Assembly (NCBI GenBank): GCA_963402885.1
Contig: OY727093.1
Span: 23,435,409-23,499,408 of the forward strand
Reading direction: 5' to 3'
DNA length: 64,000 bases
Origin: Antedon bifida
Lineage: Eukaryota; Echinodermata; Crinoidea; Comatulida; Antedonidae
Positions within the stretch are counted from its first letter, which is position 1. Each line of letters starts with the position of its first letter. This document shows, piece after piece, positions 33,498 to 46,530 of this stretch. The notes under the pieces are model-generated. The model was not told the DNA's origin. It searched no databases and saw nothing but the letters and a program-made list of their open reading frames with translations. The position numbers were made by a program, and so were the translations under genes.

Positions 33498-35040
33498 AGT
33501 TTCAAAAGATGTTTAAATTAAATAATGTATTAATACTTATTAGGATGATATTTATTTGAATAAACGCCTCTCCAATAAAACATCACTTTGAATAATAATC
33601 ACCACCCCCCCCCACCCCCGGCCAACCCAACTATCTAAATAAACGTCCATCCCATCCACATTTATAATAACACAATTATACTATTTGTAGTAGAATTCAT
33701 CGCACTGTTATCTACAATTTACCAAGCATTTGTTATTCTTTTTTACGACTTTTCATATCTATTAGATAGAGGATTTCATTTGATTATAAATGTTACCATA
33801 TTATTAAAACTAAAAAATTTAACATATATCCCTCGAATAAGCTCCTTCCTCGAGTCAAATGAACTCCGCCTCCCCACCTCCGCCCTATAAGGGCCCTACC
33901 AAATAATAAAGACTATACTTTAAAATGTTATTAATCATCTAAGACACTGTGAAACAGAATAGTTTAGTTTTACGAATGTCAAGCATTTTCAATAATGGTA
34001 ACCGACAGAAAACGTAAAAGAAGAACATTCCGAGAACCATCGTCTACACTTCCTAGAGGGGGAGCGAGCGAAGCGAGCTCACCCTCTAGTTATTGTAATT
34101 TGAGTAGGGAATGATTTGTTATTGTAAAACTCGTTGGGTGAACGAATGACGCCCTATTAAATGTTACCGTGTCACTACATGTAGTAATAAATGAATATTT
34201 TTGAATTCGATTTTTGTTGGTTTTAATTTTTCGATAAAATAAAAAAATAACACACACAATACAACTAGGTGAACGAGCTCCACATGTTATGGCCGGCGGC
34301 GCCATTGTTCTTCCCGTAGCGATGGATTTTTGAAAGGTGCTCAATTATTATTTGATTAAAAAATTATTATTTGATTAAAAATAGTTATAAATAAACAAAT
34401 TTTCGATTTTTACAATTGTATGCTTACTGGATGATGTAGACAAACCCGGATAAGGTACTGTATTAATTGAAACAATTTGAGAAATGTTAAGGGGTAGGTA
34501 CGAAACTACATTAGCGCCAAAAGAAATGTTGGCTTATGTACTGTTTTCGGCAGCAGTCTAGTACAGTGGTGGCGCCAGGATAATGTAGGCTTATAATAGG
34601 CCTATTTCATATTCCTGGTGCAGGTTTCTTGTCATTTATGATCATTTTTAGCCACGTGAACGATGTAAACATATTCCTTCCTCTGTTGGCAGTGGCGAAT
34701 TTACGAAGTTTTCGAAATAATAATCGCATATTACGTTTTTTATTTTATCAACATTAGCAATATCAATACAATATGTTATTAAATGGTAGTTTGAACAACT
34801 TTAAAAACCTAATAAATCCCCCCATAAAATGTATATTAACAACTTCGGTTTGGACTAATCATCCCGGATTCCACTTGAGTAGCCATCCCCACGACACAAT
34901 CGTATCCCCACGGCCGCGAGAGGCGACCGAAGGCGAGTGTATGAACTGAACCAATAACGGACAAACACATGCTATTGAAGTGTAAAGGTGTACAACGTGC
35001 ATGGAATAATTTGGCCAAGATTCGAGACTGCTAAACATGT
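33498..35040. other. Repeat-rich intergenic stretch
   Basis: No exon is supported. There are AT-rich runs and a GC-rich palindrome-like stretch at 34051-34087 (CTAGAGGG ... CCCTCTAG around GAGCGAGCGAAGCGAGCTC). A stretch at 34850-34940 resembles 63785-63850. Confidence 0.45.
34255..34345. repeat. Dispersed repeat shared with 63460-63575
   Basis: Both contain ACAACTAGGTGAACGAG, a CCGGCC/CGGCGCCATT stretch, CGTAGCGATGGATTT and GGTACTCAATTATT-like ends, with indels between. They are probably two copies of a short element. Confidence 0.6.
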
Positions 35041-35094
35041 AAATGAATTAATTTCATTGTTCACCTTTTGTATTTTCAATCTAAATCGATTGAA

Positions 35095-35225
35095 TCTACA
35101 GAAAAGTCACACAAAAAGATCAACAACGATTTGGAATTTGTTCAGAGAAGAACTCAGAAATTTAATAGCAAACCAATATTCTTATGTAATGTAAATAGAG
35201 CTCAAAATAGACGGGCTAATGTAAG
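35095..35225 (+). repeat. Dispersed repeat shared with 2790-2925
   Basis: See the partner copy. Both end with a GAGCTCAAAATA...GGGCTAATGTAA stretch and run into pyrimidine-rich sequence, as a LINE 3' UTR might. Confidence 0.6.
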
Positions 35226-35739
35226 CTTGTCTTTTTATCTTCCTTTCTTTTCTCCCTTTTTCACTTATTTACCTCTTTTTGTTTTTGTATTGTATTACTG
35301 TTTCTTATTGTTTATTATTTTTGTATTATTTGTCTTACCATTATTAATACATTTTATTGAACTTGAACTTGATATTAAGACAATTTTAAAGAATATTGTA
35401 TTAACCTTTTGTTAGTACTTTTAAACACTGAAAGAGGAAAGAGAAAGAAAGAAATATATTGTAGACCAAAAAGAACAAATTTGAAAGATGATATGTGCAA
35501 ATATGACTACTTATGTTATGTTTTTAAAAGATATATACTATATACATGTTATAAACACATTTTGCTTGTTAACACATGTTGTTTTTTTAAATATCTTTAT
35601 ATCGTTGTCACGGAATGAAGTAATGAATAAACTGGGCTACACCTACGAAAGAGAAAAACAAATAAACATGGACAGTCGTTAACTATAATAGTACTTGTCT
35701 ACTATTCAAAATTAAGATTATAAATCACAGATAGTTGAC

Positions 35740-38700
35740 TTAGAATGCTTTCCCGAACATTGGAAGTTTCATTGATGGCCCATATGCTTGTAAGTCACGA
35801 AGAAAGTCTTTGACGACAAGCATATCGGTGGATCCTTGCATGTAGATGCTGACAATGCAATGATTTCCCCAAGGCGGCATATCAACACTAAGTTTCAAAA
35901 TGCGCTGGTTTACTGACGGGTTGGATGAGCGACCGACTTCGTACCAACTTCTCAGACATATCCCACACTAAAGATAAAATGATTTTGTCAAACATGTTAT
36001 ATTTCATTTCAGGCTTTAGGCCTATATTATACCAGGATAAACGAATACGTAAATACTGTAAACCTCATTTCTTCTCAGGGTACCCATGTAGAAATAGCAG
36101 TTAAAACACGATACATTTGAGTAAGGCTTGGCTCTCATCTGAACGCAACGTAACGACGTGTGCGTAGCGCAAGTGAGTTGATTGAGCATCGCGTCAGCTC
36201 AAACGCTGATGGAAGTTACTTAACAACAACAACATTAATCATTATAATTTTAGCTTTAGTACTGTAATAACGCAAGACCGAATATTTCAAATTGTAAATA
36301 GTTAGGCCTACCCCACAGCAACTACACATCCTGAGCAGACAACATGCTGCCTGGCTATCGATAAATGACGTCACGGAAGCCCCAACCATGCCATCAAGCT
36401 CGACAGCTCGAATACTCTCTAGTGGTAGAAACTGATAGTGGAAAGCATCGCCAGCTTCACATTTTACAGAGTATTTGTTCGGTTTCTTGGTGCTGTCTGG
36501 AGGAACTGCAGCAACTTCCGTTTCTAAATAATTTAAATTATAAAAATAGCAAAATGAAAATGAAATTACAGTTCTTGATTTTCAAAGCATCGTATCATCA
36601 CTTATTGTTATAAAAGTAGGCCTCAGTATGTAGTTAGGATTTGTTAGGACACATAAAAAAAGACTTGAGATTTGAGAACCTGGGCTAGCTCTGATCGAAG
36701 GACCACCATGGCACTAAATAATAGGCCTACAATAGTGTAACACATACGCTTTGTGCTTTCGTTAGACAGCATAATCAGCCTACTGTTGGTAAGAAACATC
36801 CTTCCCTGTGATATAGTTTTCTTAGCTGGTAAAACTGGATCCAAATATTCAAAGTCTATGTACGCATATGGCATGAACTGTTGGTTGGCCAACACAATCT
36901 CACTAGGGCAAAGCATGTCTATAAAAATACATTTAATTGTTATTTTATATACAAAATATAATTAAATACTGTTTATAAATATATGGCTAGAAAATCAAAA
37001 GGCCATGGATTTTTTTTTAGAATATCGGTCATAGACGTGCTAAAATCTTTGGCCATCTATCAACCGAAACTCTCGTAACCGCCTGTCCACTCCGCGTTTT
37101 GTGTTTCTATTTTTTTCCGTTTACACCGTTTACCATTACCGCTCGTCTGTTTAAATTGGCACCTTTTGTGAATGATGGTGTCCGCCTTAGGGGACTACAA
37201 CTTTAGCATACAAACAGGAATTGCAATACCGTGAAAAAAACACGTTTGCTTTGAAAAACCCGACGTTTGTTGGCGCGTCTATCACAATGTAGCTCTAGTT
37301 CTATACTCTCTTCCGAGTTTGGCAGGACAGTTCAAAAGTTTGATAGTGTAGACCAGTTTACACACTTTGGCAAACTGCAGAAGCAGCCGATGCACCTTCT
37401 TCACCATCTAGATTACTGATGTCTGTGAACCCAGCAAATACAATCGCAGTCTTTTAAACACAGAATGCAGTTTTAAAAAACTTCCCCAAAAGTTTGGAAA
37501 AAAGAAGTTTATTTAATGTGGGGGGCAGTGTTTAAACTAGGTTAAGCATAAAAAACGTTGATTGATCACAATAGATCATTGCAACTGTTGCCTGTGATTG
37601 GTTAATTACTTGTATTTCTTTGTACTATGTGTGAGAACCGGTACTCGTTGGTGCCACATCGTGAATGCGTTTAGTCGATTATTGTTGGGGCCCCGAATAA
37701 TAATGATTCTTACTTACCTGCCATAAATTGTTCATAACTTATATTTCCATGGAGTTCACTTCGAAGGATCTCAACATTTTGCGATAGTTCAGAAACGGTT
37801 CTGTTCAATTCCTGCGTCAACTTCTGGCTACTTTTGTGACGGGCTGGAATGGAGTAGATCACTTGTAAGGACTTTGGATCATAGTGGAAAACAGACTGGC
37901 TATTTCCACTTGGTTGAGTCAACACGATCTTTAAAATGCAAGACAAACATGTCATATATATATTATATATATATATTTTTTTCTTGTGGGATCATCGATA
38001 AAATACATTAATCTATAGGGCTATACAAAATGTTGTCACAGGATAAGAAAAAAGTTATCAATTGTTGGCAAGCTAAAAGTAATAACATTGTTACACATCT
38101 TTTGAATTGTACTTACTTAAAAAAAAAGAATTATAAAAATAAGATAACATATATACAGATAATAGACGCATAATAAATGAACTTTTCAGTTTCAACATAT
38201 AAATACTATTTTTTGTTGCGTATATGTAGTAAATGTGGTATTGTAATTAACTGTTATCCTAACAAGTTTGGCGATCTAACTAATGGTGCAAAAAATACCA
38301 AATTCAAATCGCGCCGTAAAGCTAGATGACATGTTCACTGTGCAATTTTTGCATGAGTGTTATTTCCATTTCCAAAACGTTTCAACAATCAATCATAGTA
38401 CAATACTTTGTTTCATCAGGTGTGAAATTGCACATTCATGCATATTGATTATATATGTATAACGGTAATGAAGAATGAAGCTTAGGCCTATACCAAGGCT
38501 ATCAAACACTTTGTAGCAAAGGTGTGGTAACGACACCGACATTTTCCAAAATCAGCAAAGATCGTGGCTCTACCAAGAAATGTTTTGGTCGTGTGGACAG
38601 CCTTTATGTAGGACCATTCTAGTGCACACATGGACTCACAAACAAATTTGAAGAATATTTAACTTCGTAATGGCAGGCTTAAACATGTATATTGTTATGA

Positions 38701-38763
38701 TTCTGCTGATGGGGATTCGTTAGTCATAATTCTACAAAAAATACAACTTACCGGCGCTTCCAT
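35740..38763 (-). CDS. PH/GRAM-like protein with cysteine cluster, 5 exons, 277 aa
   Basis: Minus-strand exons 38763-38752 (MEAP), 37928-37718, 36918-36748, 36523-36312 and 35967-35740 join in phases 0, 1, 1 and 0 at GT-AG borders and give 278 codons including the stop. Residues 30-75 hold a predicted amphipathic coil (KLTQELNRTVSELSQNVEIL). Exon 3 carries SQGRMFLTNSRLIMLSNE, the strand pair typical of GRAM/PH folds. Exon 5 ends in a helix (VVKDFLRDLQAYG), as such folds do. The exon 4/5 junction encodes AACCLLRMCSCCGCGIC, a dense cysteine cluster that could be lipid-modified or bind metal. There is no signal peptide. The family is not known to me; membrane lipid or phosphoinositide binding is only an inference from the fold. 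A broken copy lies at 22-24 kb. Confidence 0.75.
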
Positions 38764-40475
38764 GGCATGGACTTAAATAAAAGATGTCATTCAAACATTC
38801 TATAGTGAAAATTAAAAAGTACGATATCTTATTGGGTGTATTATTTACCAATGTCCTTCATACAAAAGCCCAGTCTAGTGTAGTATTAAATCGTTTAATA
38901 GTTTTCAAAATAAAGGACTCTTTTACGTTCCATGAGCAGTAGGCCTACCTGAGCAAATGTGCGCGATCGGAATTTATGAAACGCCTGAAACGTGCTATAA
39001 TGAAACATTATACAGTTAGGCCTACATGATATTATTATGTGATACACTATTGTGTAATCATAAAGGCTGATTTGGAAGATAGGTCCTAAATTATAAGCGT
39101 GATTCTTCAGTTCACGAAATTATTTCACAGCACATTATTGATTGTGCATCGTGAAAATGTCCGGATAATAAATAAAAATGTTATACAGATAGATGTAACA
39201 GATCTGGATAGTTAACATGACACAATTTCAGAGGGGAAAAGAATAAATAAATATTCTGACAGAATAAATAGATTAGTTCTATACAAATTTAAATATCACA
39301 ATGAGTATAATGTTTTGTACTTACTTACAAATTAGTGTACTACTGTAGTATGTTGCCTTTGGAACAATGTTACTTCTCCTTGTAAGCATGCACTTATATA
39401 GTATCCTATTGATTGCACTTTACATTTCAACATGAACGTGTTAATTTTGCTTTGATAGTGATATGGAATTCGGGAAAACCAGGGTACATTTATTCTAACT
39501 AAATGAACCGACATTCAGAACAAAGGACTAAAACACCGTGACCGGCACATTGTAAGAATGTAGGCGCACTAACTGCGTTATGCAAAACTGATTTTTAAAG
39601 CGAAAACCCATCAAGATCGAAATAAAACTATTTCCGTTTTAAATATTTATTACGCGAGTTTAGGCCTACATTATTATTATTTCAGATGATAAATACTGGG
39701 TTTTATATTGTTTTATTCATACGTAATTACACTGGCATTAAAGGTATAACCAGGAGCCTATCATATCAGCCTAGCTACATAGGCCAAGCAGTACAAAGCG
39801 GAAAGTGTGTATTTAGGCCCTACGCAAAATGGCGCAATGAAATACTTTTTATACAAAAAATACCAGAAAGAAAGATCTGGAAAAATTACATAAAAAACAT
39901 TTTAAGATTTTTTTAGTGAAGAGATTAATTTTTTAGGATTATTCAAATATACCCTCTATTTTACATGTAAAAGAATATGAAATTACAAGGTAGGCCTATT
40001 TCTTAAACTGCGAAAAGACATTGAAAACAATTTCAAAAACATAATGAATAAAGTGTGATCAGGGATGATATTTTTAAATGACAGTTGAAATGTATGAAAA
40101 TTAGAAATTTTCTGGGCGGAGCTCCACTTTTAAAATATGTTCGAAATTCCACACGCCTCGGTTGTTGTTCAGTATTATAATACAGTATTATCAAAGCGAT
40201 TAGTAGTGCTGAAAGGCCGTTCTTACTTGACCGTAGGTGGTGGTACAAGCAAAGTTGGTGGGGGTACGACCAAAGATTAAGTAGCGGCGCTATACAATTT
40301 TGGTACACGAGGCCTATTCGTCGGTCGGAAAGCACTTGTTGCGCTCTCGCAACTTGTTGCAGGAATAGAGAGCAGTCATAATCACATTGCTCCTGATCTT
40401 AAAAAATAAAGTATTCTAAATCAGTACTCAGTTTACCTGTGTTAGAATGGGTAAAAAAAATGCCCAAAAAACCCC
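38764..40475. other. Upstream of the PH/GRAM-like gene, nothing recognised
   Basis: AT-rich, with scattered AGGCCTA words. Short frames at 39686-39916 (plus) and 40033-40335 (minus) show no motif, no paralogue and no splice context. The proximal part presumably holds the promoter of the minus-strand gene, but no clear TATA or initiator stands out. Confidence 0.4.
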
Positions 40476-40479
40476 CCCA

Positions 40480-40760
40480 ATATTTAAGCTAATTAGGCTA
40501 GGACTAGCTAGCTAGGAGGCCTAGGCATAGAGTAGGCCTAGTATAGGCTACTGCATGTATGTGGCCTAGTAGGTAGATCCTACCCTAGGCATAGGTACCC
40601 GGATGGTAGGCAAGCCTAGGTCCTAGGTAGGCCTAATTATTAGGCCTATTATTACTAATACTAGGCCTAGTGATGATCGGCCTGATGAACAGCATAATAA
40701 ATAGGCCTACCTACCTAAGTCCTAGCCTATAAATTATAAGCCTAGCCTAGATAATACTGT
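40480..40760. repeat. Cluster of TAGGCCTA/CCTAGG palindromic words
   Basis: Within 280 bp there are more than a dozen overlapping AGGCCTA, CCTAGG and CTAGGC words in both orientations, separated by short AT stretches. The same word occurs singly all over the window. It looks like a locally expanded low-complexity palindrome field rather than a gene. Confidence 0.75.
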
Positions 40761-42118
40761 AGATAGATTTGTAAATATTTATTGGAAAGTTTGGGTTAAA
40801 ATATAATTGCAAGACAATCCCCCAACACCGTCTAGCCATCCACCACTACCACACACAGTAGGCTATTATAGGGCCTAGGCCTAATAACAAGCCAGAATAA
40901 TCGACATATTGATCCTAACTTGGCCTTACTAAATGCCATTTTCTAAAAAAAGTATTTAGCTGTACATATTATTGTATTCACCATCAATGAATATTTACAA
41001 TTTTATTCAACAGGAGCTGGGACTGGAATCAGAAAGAAAATAGGTAAGTCCTAATTCAGAATAATCATCCATTGATTACAATGATATTGATGTTGATTAT
41101 TTTCTTTTTAAGTATTGCGCTTTCTGTAGGACTACCTGTATCTTGCAAATATCAATCATGAAGTATCCATTACCTTACTTTCTTCTTTTAGCAATAAGGT
41201 ACTGTGCAGCAACAGACATTAAACCCATATGAGATGGCAGAAATATTGAATGATGTTGCCTCTAATTTGAATGTTGCCCTCTAGGTATTTCGGCCATCCA
41301 CATTGCCAGTCAACACCATATCTATAAAAGAGCATATAGAAAAGATCTCAGCAGCTAGAATCACTAAGAAAGTAATTATATTATGCATTCTTCATATCTT
41401 ATTGCAGGCAGATTCTCTTTAAAGTTACAAACATTTATGACAAGGACTGATTGTTTTTAAGGTATTATAATAATATCAAACATTGAATTATTTCGGGTAA
41501 TTAAATAATGAAAAATAATAATTAATGTAAGGCAAAACTAAGATTATCTTTTAGAAAAACAGTAATGAGGTATAATAGCAATAGTATGTTTTATTTATTA
41601 ACCTTCTCTTACATTATGAAAAAATACAATGTATTTTGCAGATCGGGATGTGCTGAAGGCAGACAGCAAGACTAAGCAAAAAAAAACATAGGATTTGCCT
41701 GAATCGGGACTTGAAGTCCGGAAAAGAGCATTGGAAACCTTGTGTCCAATAAACAGAGGTTGGTTACTCTATAATATTAATAAATAAATAAAGAAGAAGA
41801 TAAAATAAAGTTAAAAAGTAATAATTATTAACTGTAGTCTGTTTGAAGAATGATCTTTTTCTGGAAAATTCATACTTACAACCTCATCCATACAACCAAC
41901 ATCTACTTGATTGCTACCATATTTTTATATTCTAAAAAATCTAATGCCTGTTAGAAATCTGACCAACCATACTTTTTTTTCAAACACATCTTCTGAATAC
42001 TTTTATTTAGTTTTGTTTTGTTTTTTGTTTTTGTTTTCATATTTGGTGATGTAAATGTTTTGTTGCAGATAAAACAAATGAAAAAACTCCTAAAAATTCC
42101 CTTTAAGAGTATACCAGT

Positions 42119-42271
42119 ATGAAGAATAGGGAGCTGAATAGAGAACAAAAATTGGAGGTTAAGAGGCAGGAGTTGCAGTTGCAAAGGGAGGAGGCGGCTT
42201 TTAGAATAGAAAAAGAAAAAGAAGAAAGGAACGTACTAATAGATTGGCATTTGCCAAAAAGTAATTTTTAA
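42119..42271 (+). pseudogene. Charged coiled-coil frame, possible Harbinger Myb-like tail
   Basis: Fifty codons (MKNRELNREQKLEVKRQELQ...) form a highly charged helix and stop 15 bp before the tail of the oppositely oriented Harbinger transposase remnant. PIF/Harbinger elements usually carry a second gene for a Myb/SANT-like DNA-binding protein, often with a charged C-terminal coil, so this may be its last exon. A 30-nt exon-like piece with acceptor and GTAAGT donor lies at 41013-41042. No Myb domain was seen. Confidence 0.4.
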
Positions 42272-42285
42272 TAATGTTATATCTT

Positions 42286-42825
42286 TTAAATTATTACAAT
42301 TTTTCTTCTTTCATTGATTTGTTTAAGACGAATATTGCAGATGAAAACTATGGTAATGGTTTGTGGCAGTGCACTAAGTTGGTCTTGAATGCCGCTTTGT
42401 CTTAAAATGCATGCATCATGCCGACGTCCTTCTACCAAATAAATGTCCAATGTGTCCATTTGGGAGAACAATCGACTGAAACTCCTTGTGTGTCCATTGA
42501 AGACAATAAACACCTTGGAAACGCGTAGGACGGCATTATTATTCAGAGGTGCACCTTTTGCATGAATCACCTCAGAGTAGAATGACAGATGATCTTCATC
42601 CAACCATGGTTGGTTCAGTTGAGTAAGCAAGTGATTGTGTTCAGTGTAAATTAAATCAATGGTTTCATTGATGGCCAAGGATAGAGTGGATGAAGGCCTA
42701 CCAAACAATTGCTCAAGATCAGTGAGTTTATTAGGAAAAGCGAGGCGTCTCAATGCCATACATAGAGCATCTTCTGCAGCAACAATGCATACACTGTTTA
42801 CTGGCAAGCGCAGAACTCGTACCAA
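42286..42825 (-). pseudogene. PIF/Harbinger transposase remnant
   Basis: The 179-codon minus-strand frame contains ALRRLAFPNKLTDLEQLFGR, IHAKGAPLNN, VFIVFNGHTRSFS and VEGRRHDACILRQSG. In Harbinger DDE nucleases these are the N-terminal helix region, the approach to the first aspartate, the NGH(K/R) segment and the GRRHD segment. The stretch that should carry the first catalytic aspartate and the central strands is missing, so it is internally deleted and dead. It lies tail to tail with a plus-strand charged frame. Confidence 0.75.
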
Positions 42826-42920
42826 CCTCTGTATGTTTTTGTTCGAAATTTATCAACACACTGGGCATCAGATAAATTGTTAAGATTTATATATAGATTG
42901 AAACGTTGGTAATTGACATC

Positions 42921-44567
42921 AAAAGTTTTCTCTACCAAATACATGTCTATCTAAAGAGTACTGTAATCGTAATTTATCAATTGAAAAATCGACCAAATTA
43001 TCTGCCATTTTCACCTCATGGTTCAAATAGGCCTCTGAGACGCAATGTACCCTGGAACCACCGGTAGGTGGCGTTGTACACGAATATAGCTTTAACGGGA
43101 CACTTTAATTATTTTCGTAGCGGAAAATATGTATGTTGTAGCCAACATTTTGACATTGTATCGCATGGAACGCCTTACAATGGTTTCAAGAGCGTTGGAA
43201 ACTCTGAAAAACATACGAAACAGTACATATCTGAGCCAAAAAGTGAATTTTATGATTTTATTTAAAAGAGCTGTGACGTCACAAAGAACGTCATCTTCGG
43301 CATGTTTTCGGAAGCATTAGGATGCTCGGAAATGTCAAACAAAGTTCAAGAAAAGACGTCAACCCTGTTCTGATTGGTCGGTTAAAATGCTTACGTATAA
43401 TGTATGTTTTATTCATTCATATACAAAGTAGGCTTGTATTGAGGCTATATCGATTCTCTACTTGATATTTTTTCTAAAATATTTTTTTTTAGTTTGAGAG
43501 AGATTATTTAGAGGGTTAGGTTTTAAATATTTAGGACGAGTTTATTATTTATGTTTTTCATCAAGACAAGTTCATAGTTGATAAAACAGCCGTCAGACAG
43601 ATAGATGCACTATTAGACTAAACAACACCGATGCTACATCATGACCAATGTGAGTACAGATACTATCCCAACATTTACTTCCAACATCAAAATCAGTAGG
43701 TGAGAGGATGCATTCCCCGTAATGGTAATGCATCCTCTCACCACCAGAATCCCTCGTCAACTACAGTCATTCTCCAAGCACAGGAACATAACACAAAAGT
43801 ATGTGCAACATCAAAACAGTTCAAGACATGTACCAGTAGATTTAAATCCCTTCACCATGCCTTCAACAAACACTGCATGTAGCCAAAGTAATTGTACCTG
43901 GTCATTTTGCTAACACCTTCATCTTTTAATTGTTGTGCAGCGGCACAACATCTATAAATGTACAGGTATCCCCTTTCATCTTGCCAGACGCAACACATGG
44001 CATCTAGTTCCGAAAATCTCTGGATTAGTTAGTTATATCACGTGTTTTTATTTTGTTTATATCGTCTGCTTTAAAGCGTATCAACAGACTCTGCTGCCAG
44101 TTTTCATATTCTCAGTGATCGACATGATGATACAGTATTGAGGTCTGTCACTATAAGGTATAGCAATATTATGTTTTATTCATTAACATTTTGAATTCTA
44201 GGTGATGGATATTTGGATTTATGTTTGAAAGGGCAGCAAGGGTGATTTTTTAGAATCTCGTCATGCTTCGCAATCATTTGTAGTGCTAAGTAGTATTTTT
44301 TAAATGTCTCTTAAGCACAATTGATTGGCTTGTTATAAACTTTGTAGGATTTTGCCACACTGTTTATTGGAGCATACAGATTTGTACAGGCTTTGCTGGA
44401 AAACCTTCATAATGTATGTAATGTGTATTCTGATCCAAAAGCGTCTATTGTTTGACGAGGTTTATGTGTAAGTAGTATTTTTGGAATGTCTCTTAAGCAC
44501 TTTAATGTTGATAATGTCCATTCACCATCATTGCAGTTTTTGATGATATCCAATATACGTTTGCAAG
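42921..44567. other. Unassigned stretch; unrecognised minus-strand frame at 44407-44592
   Basis: There is no supported gene. A 61-codon minus frame (CKRILDIIKNCNDGEWTLST...) has protein-like composition and could be an exon, but I cannot place it. The phrase AAGTAGTATTTTT..ATGTCTCTTAAGCAC occurs twice (about 44288 and 44471), showing a local duplication. GTGACGTCAC near 43272 is a CRE-type word of unknown use. Confidence 0.35.
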
Positions 44568-44958
44568 CAGGGCCGTAGCCAGGATCTGTCAAGGGGGGGT
44601 TCGGACAATAAGTATTTGGGTCACTGCGCCGCGGGTGGGGTCTGAGGCGAATTTAGTGACACCCTTTGATGTCCGGAAATGGTACTCTCGTACATAACAT
44701 TCATGATAAATGGCACCTCTAAGTGGCCGGAAAAACACTCTCATGCAGCATGCTACGATTGAACAAAACGATCGTACTTTTTTCCTCCTCCTCACGATAA
44801 CATTTGTTGCCGCCGTATGTTAGATGCGCGTGCTCTGTGTGCGGAACCACCGCCTATTGTTTGATCATTCACTCGGTATTTTGTTTTGCGTTCAAGTTAC
44901 AAGCCCCCCAAAAAAAGCACAATTTGGGTGAGAAGGCAAATTCAATGCTTATTATAGC

Positions 44959-46530
44959 CAGGGGCGGACCCAGGGGTGTTTCCCTTGTGGCCCGGGCAAC
45001 AGCCTTAATTTCATACTAAATGTTGTTTCTGCCACTAAATTAAAATTGAGTTCCATTTCATCGTATACAATATCCATCTGGACCCGGAACTTGATAGGCT
45101 TAGTCATAAAGTAGTTACAGAGTTGCAGGGCATTTTATTATTGTTGAATGTTTTGATATTAGCCTAATTGTTAAAACGACCTTCACAACCAAAATATTTC
45201 TTTTCATTTTAAATGGAACGCTACAAAAATAATCCTCTGCTTCATCGGAGCATGAATACCTAATAACCAGACAAGAATGTATCTTTGTTACGTTTTACTA
45301 TCAATCCATTTTCCTGTCACGCAATCCATTTTTCAACAATATAGTAGTATAATAATAACATTTTGATTGAATAGTGAGGGATTAGTTACAGTTTGACTTT
45401 GAATAAACCATTGGTAATTTACTGAAAATCCAAAATTATTCAATTAAAGAAACGCTCAACACATGAGAAATAGATGTCGGTCGATACACTTCTGACGACG
45501 ACTAAAACAACGACAATCAGCTAAATGTTAGTGATTTTATTTCATCTCTGGCTTGTTACATTTTTCATGCCACATTACCGGACTTCCCCCTCCTCTCGCA
45601 ATGAATGACAGTACAGATCTTCCCTATCTAGGCTCGTGTATATAGCATACTACGTTATTCACAAATTACCCACGCATAGCAGTGTTACTAGAGCCATCAC
45701 AGATTACCTCTAATAGATCAATCATTCATACATGAATTCAAAAATTCATCGACAAACGAAATATAGCCTATATTCATTCCTTTTAAATATTAGGCATATT
45801 GCCAAGGCTAATAATCGATTTGTCCATAATTATTGCGTTTTGCCGGGGGTTTTCCATAATCTAAGGCCAATTTTTAGGCCAAATCATAATTGTGCGTATT
45901 CTGTATTTCCGATGCGTGTAGTACCCTATTTATCTTCATTTCCGTACGTTCGTAAATATTAGGCCGAATTTCCGTAGTAATTTATAGACGTTCCGAAATT
46001 TGAACCGTGTTATACCGGTAGCAGAGCAAAGTTTGCTTCTTTCTGCAAATGTCCTATCATTCTTTTCTATGTTTTATTTGGAGTGTGGTTTAAAACAACA
46101 CTTTTGTAAAGTTTATAGTGGATAAATAAAAATGAATGTTTGGAAATGGTGGTTTTAACATCTGACTTTATTTAGCATTTTTAAATGAATTAAAATTCCA
46201 AATTATACAATTTAACCTTTTGCTCAATATATTTATAGCAACAGCTTCATATTTTTTGTATAACTTTTTAAAATTATTAATTGATAATTAATTTACATTA
46301 ATTGAGTACAGTTATTAGAATGTATTACCGTACCAAAAGTACCTTCATCGGGGACCTCCCCGTGACGTTCGCATTGAACGAAAAAAAAATTATCATGAAT
46401 TTTACGTGCGAGAGTACCATTTGCGGCCATCTAGGGGTGTCATTTAACAATTTTCTTGCTCAAATACTCAGTGTCTACAGCCCTGGAGTCTTTGGGCAAC
46501 CCTCTTAAAATAGTCCTGCGACCGCCCCTG
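44959..46530. mobile_element. Nested DNA transposon, CAGGGGCGG ends, TSD ATAGC
   Basis: CAGGGGCGGACCCAGG at the left and CCTGCGACCGCCCCTG at the right are inverted repeats with a few mismatches. ATAGC flanks at 44954-44958 and 46531-46535. Further right ends of the same family stand at 15302, 21547 and 48888. It is non-coding. Confidence 0.75.

Noticed and set aside
39686-40335. Frames at 39686-39916 and 40033-40335
   Set aside because: Composition is that of translated AT-rich DNA; no similarity within the window and no exon signals.
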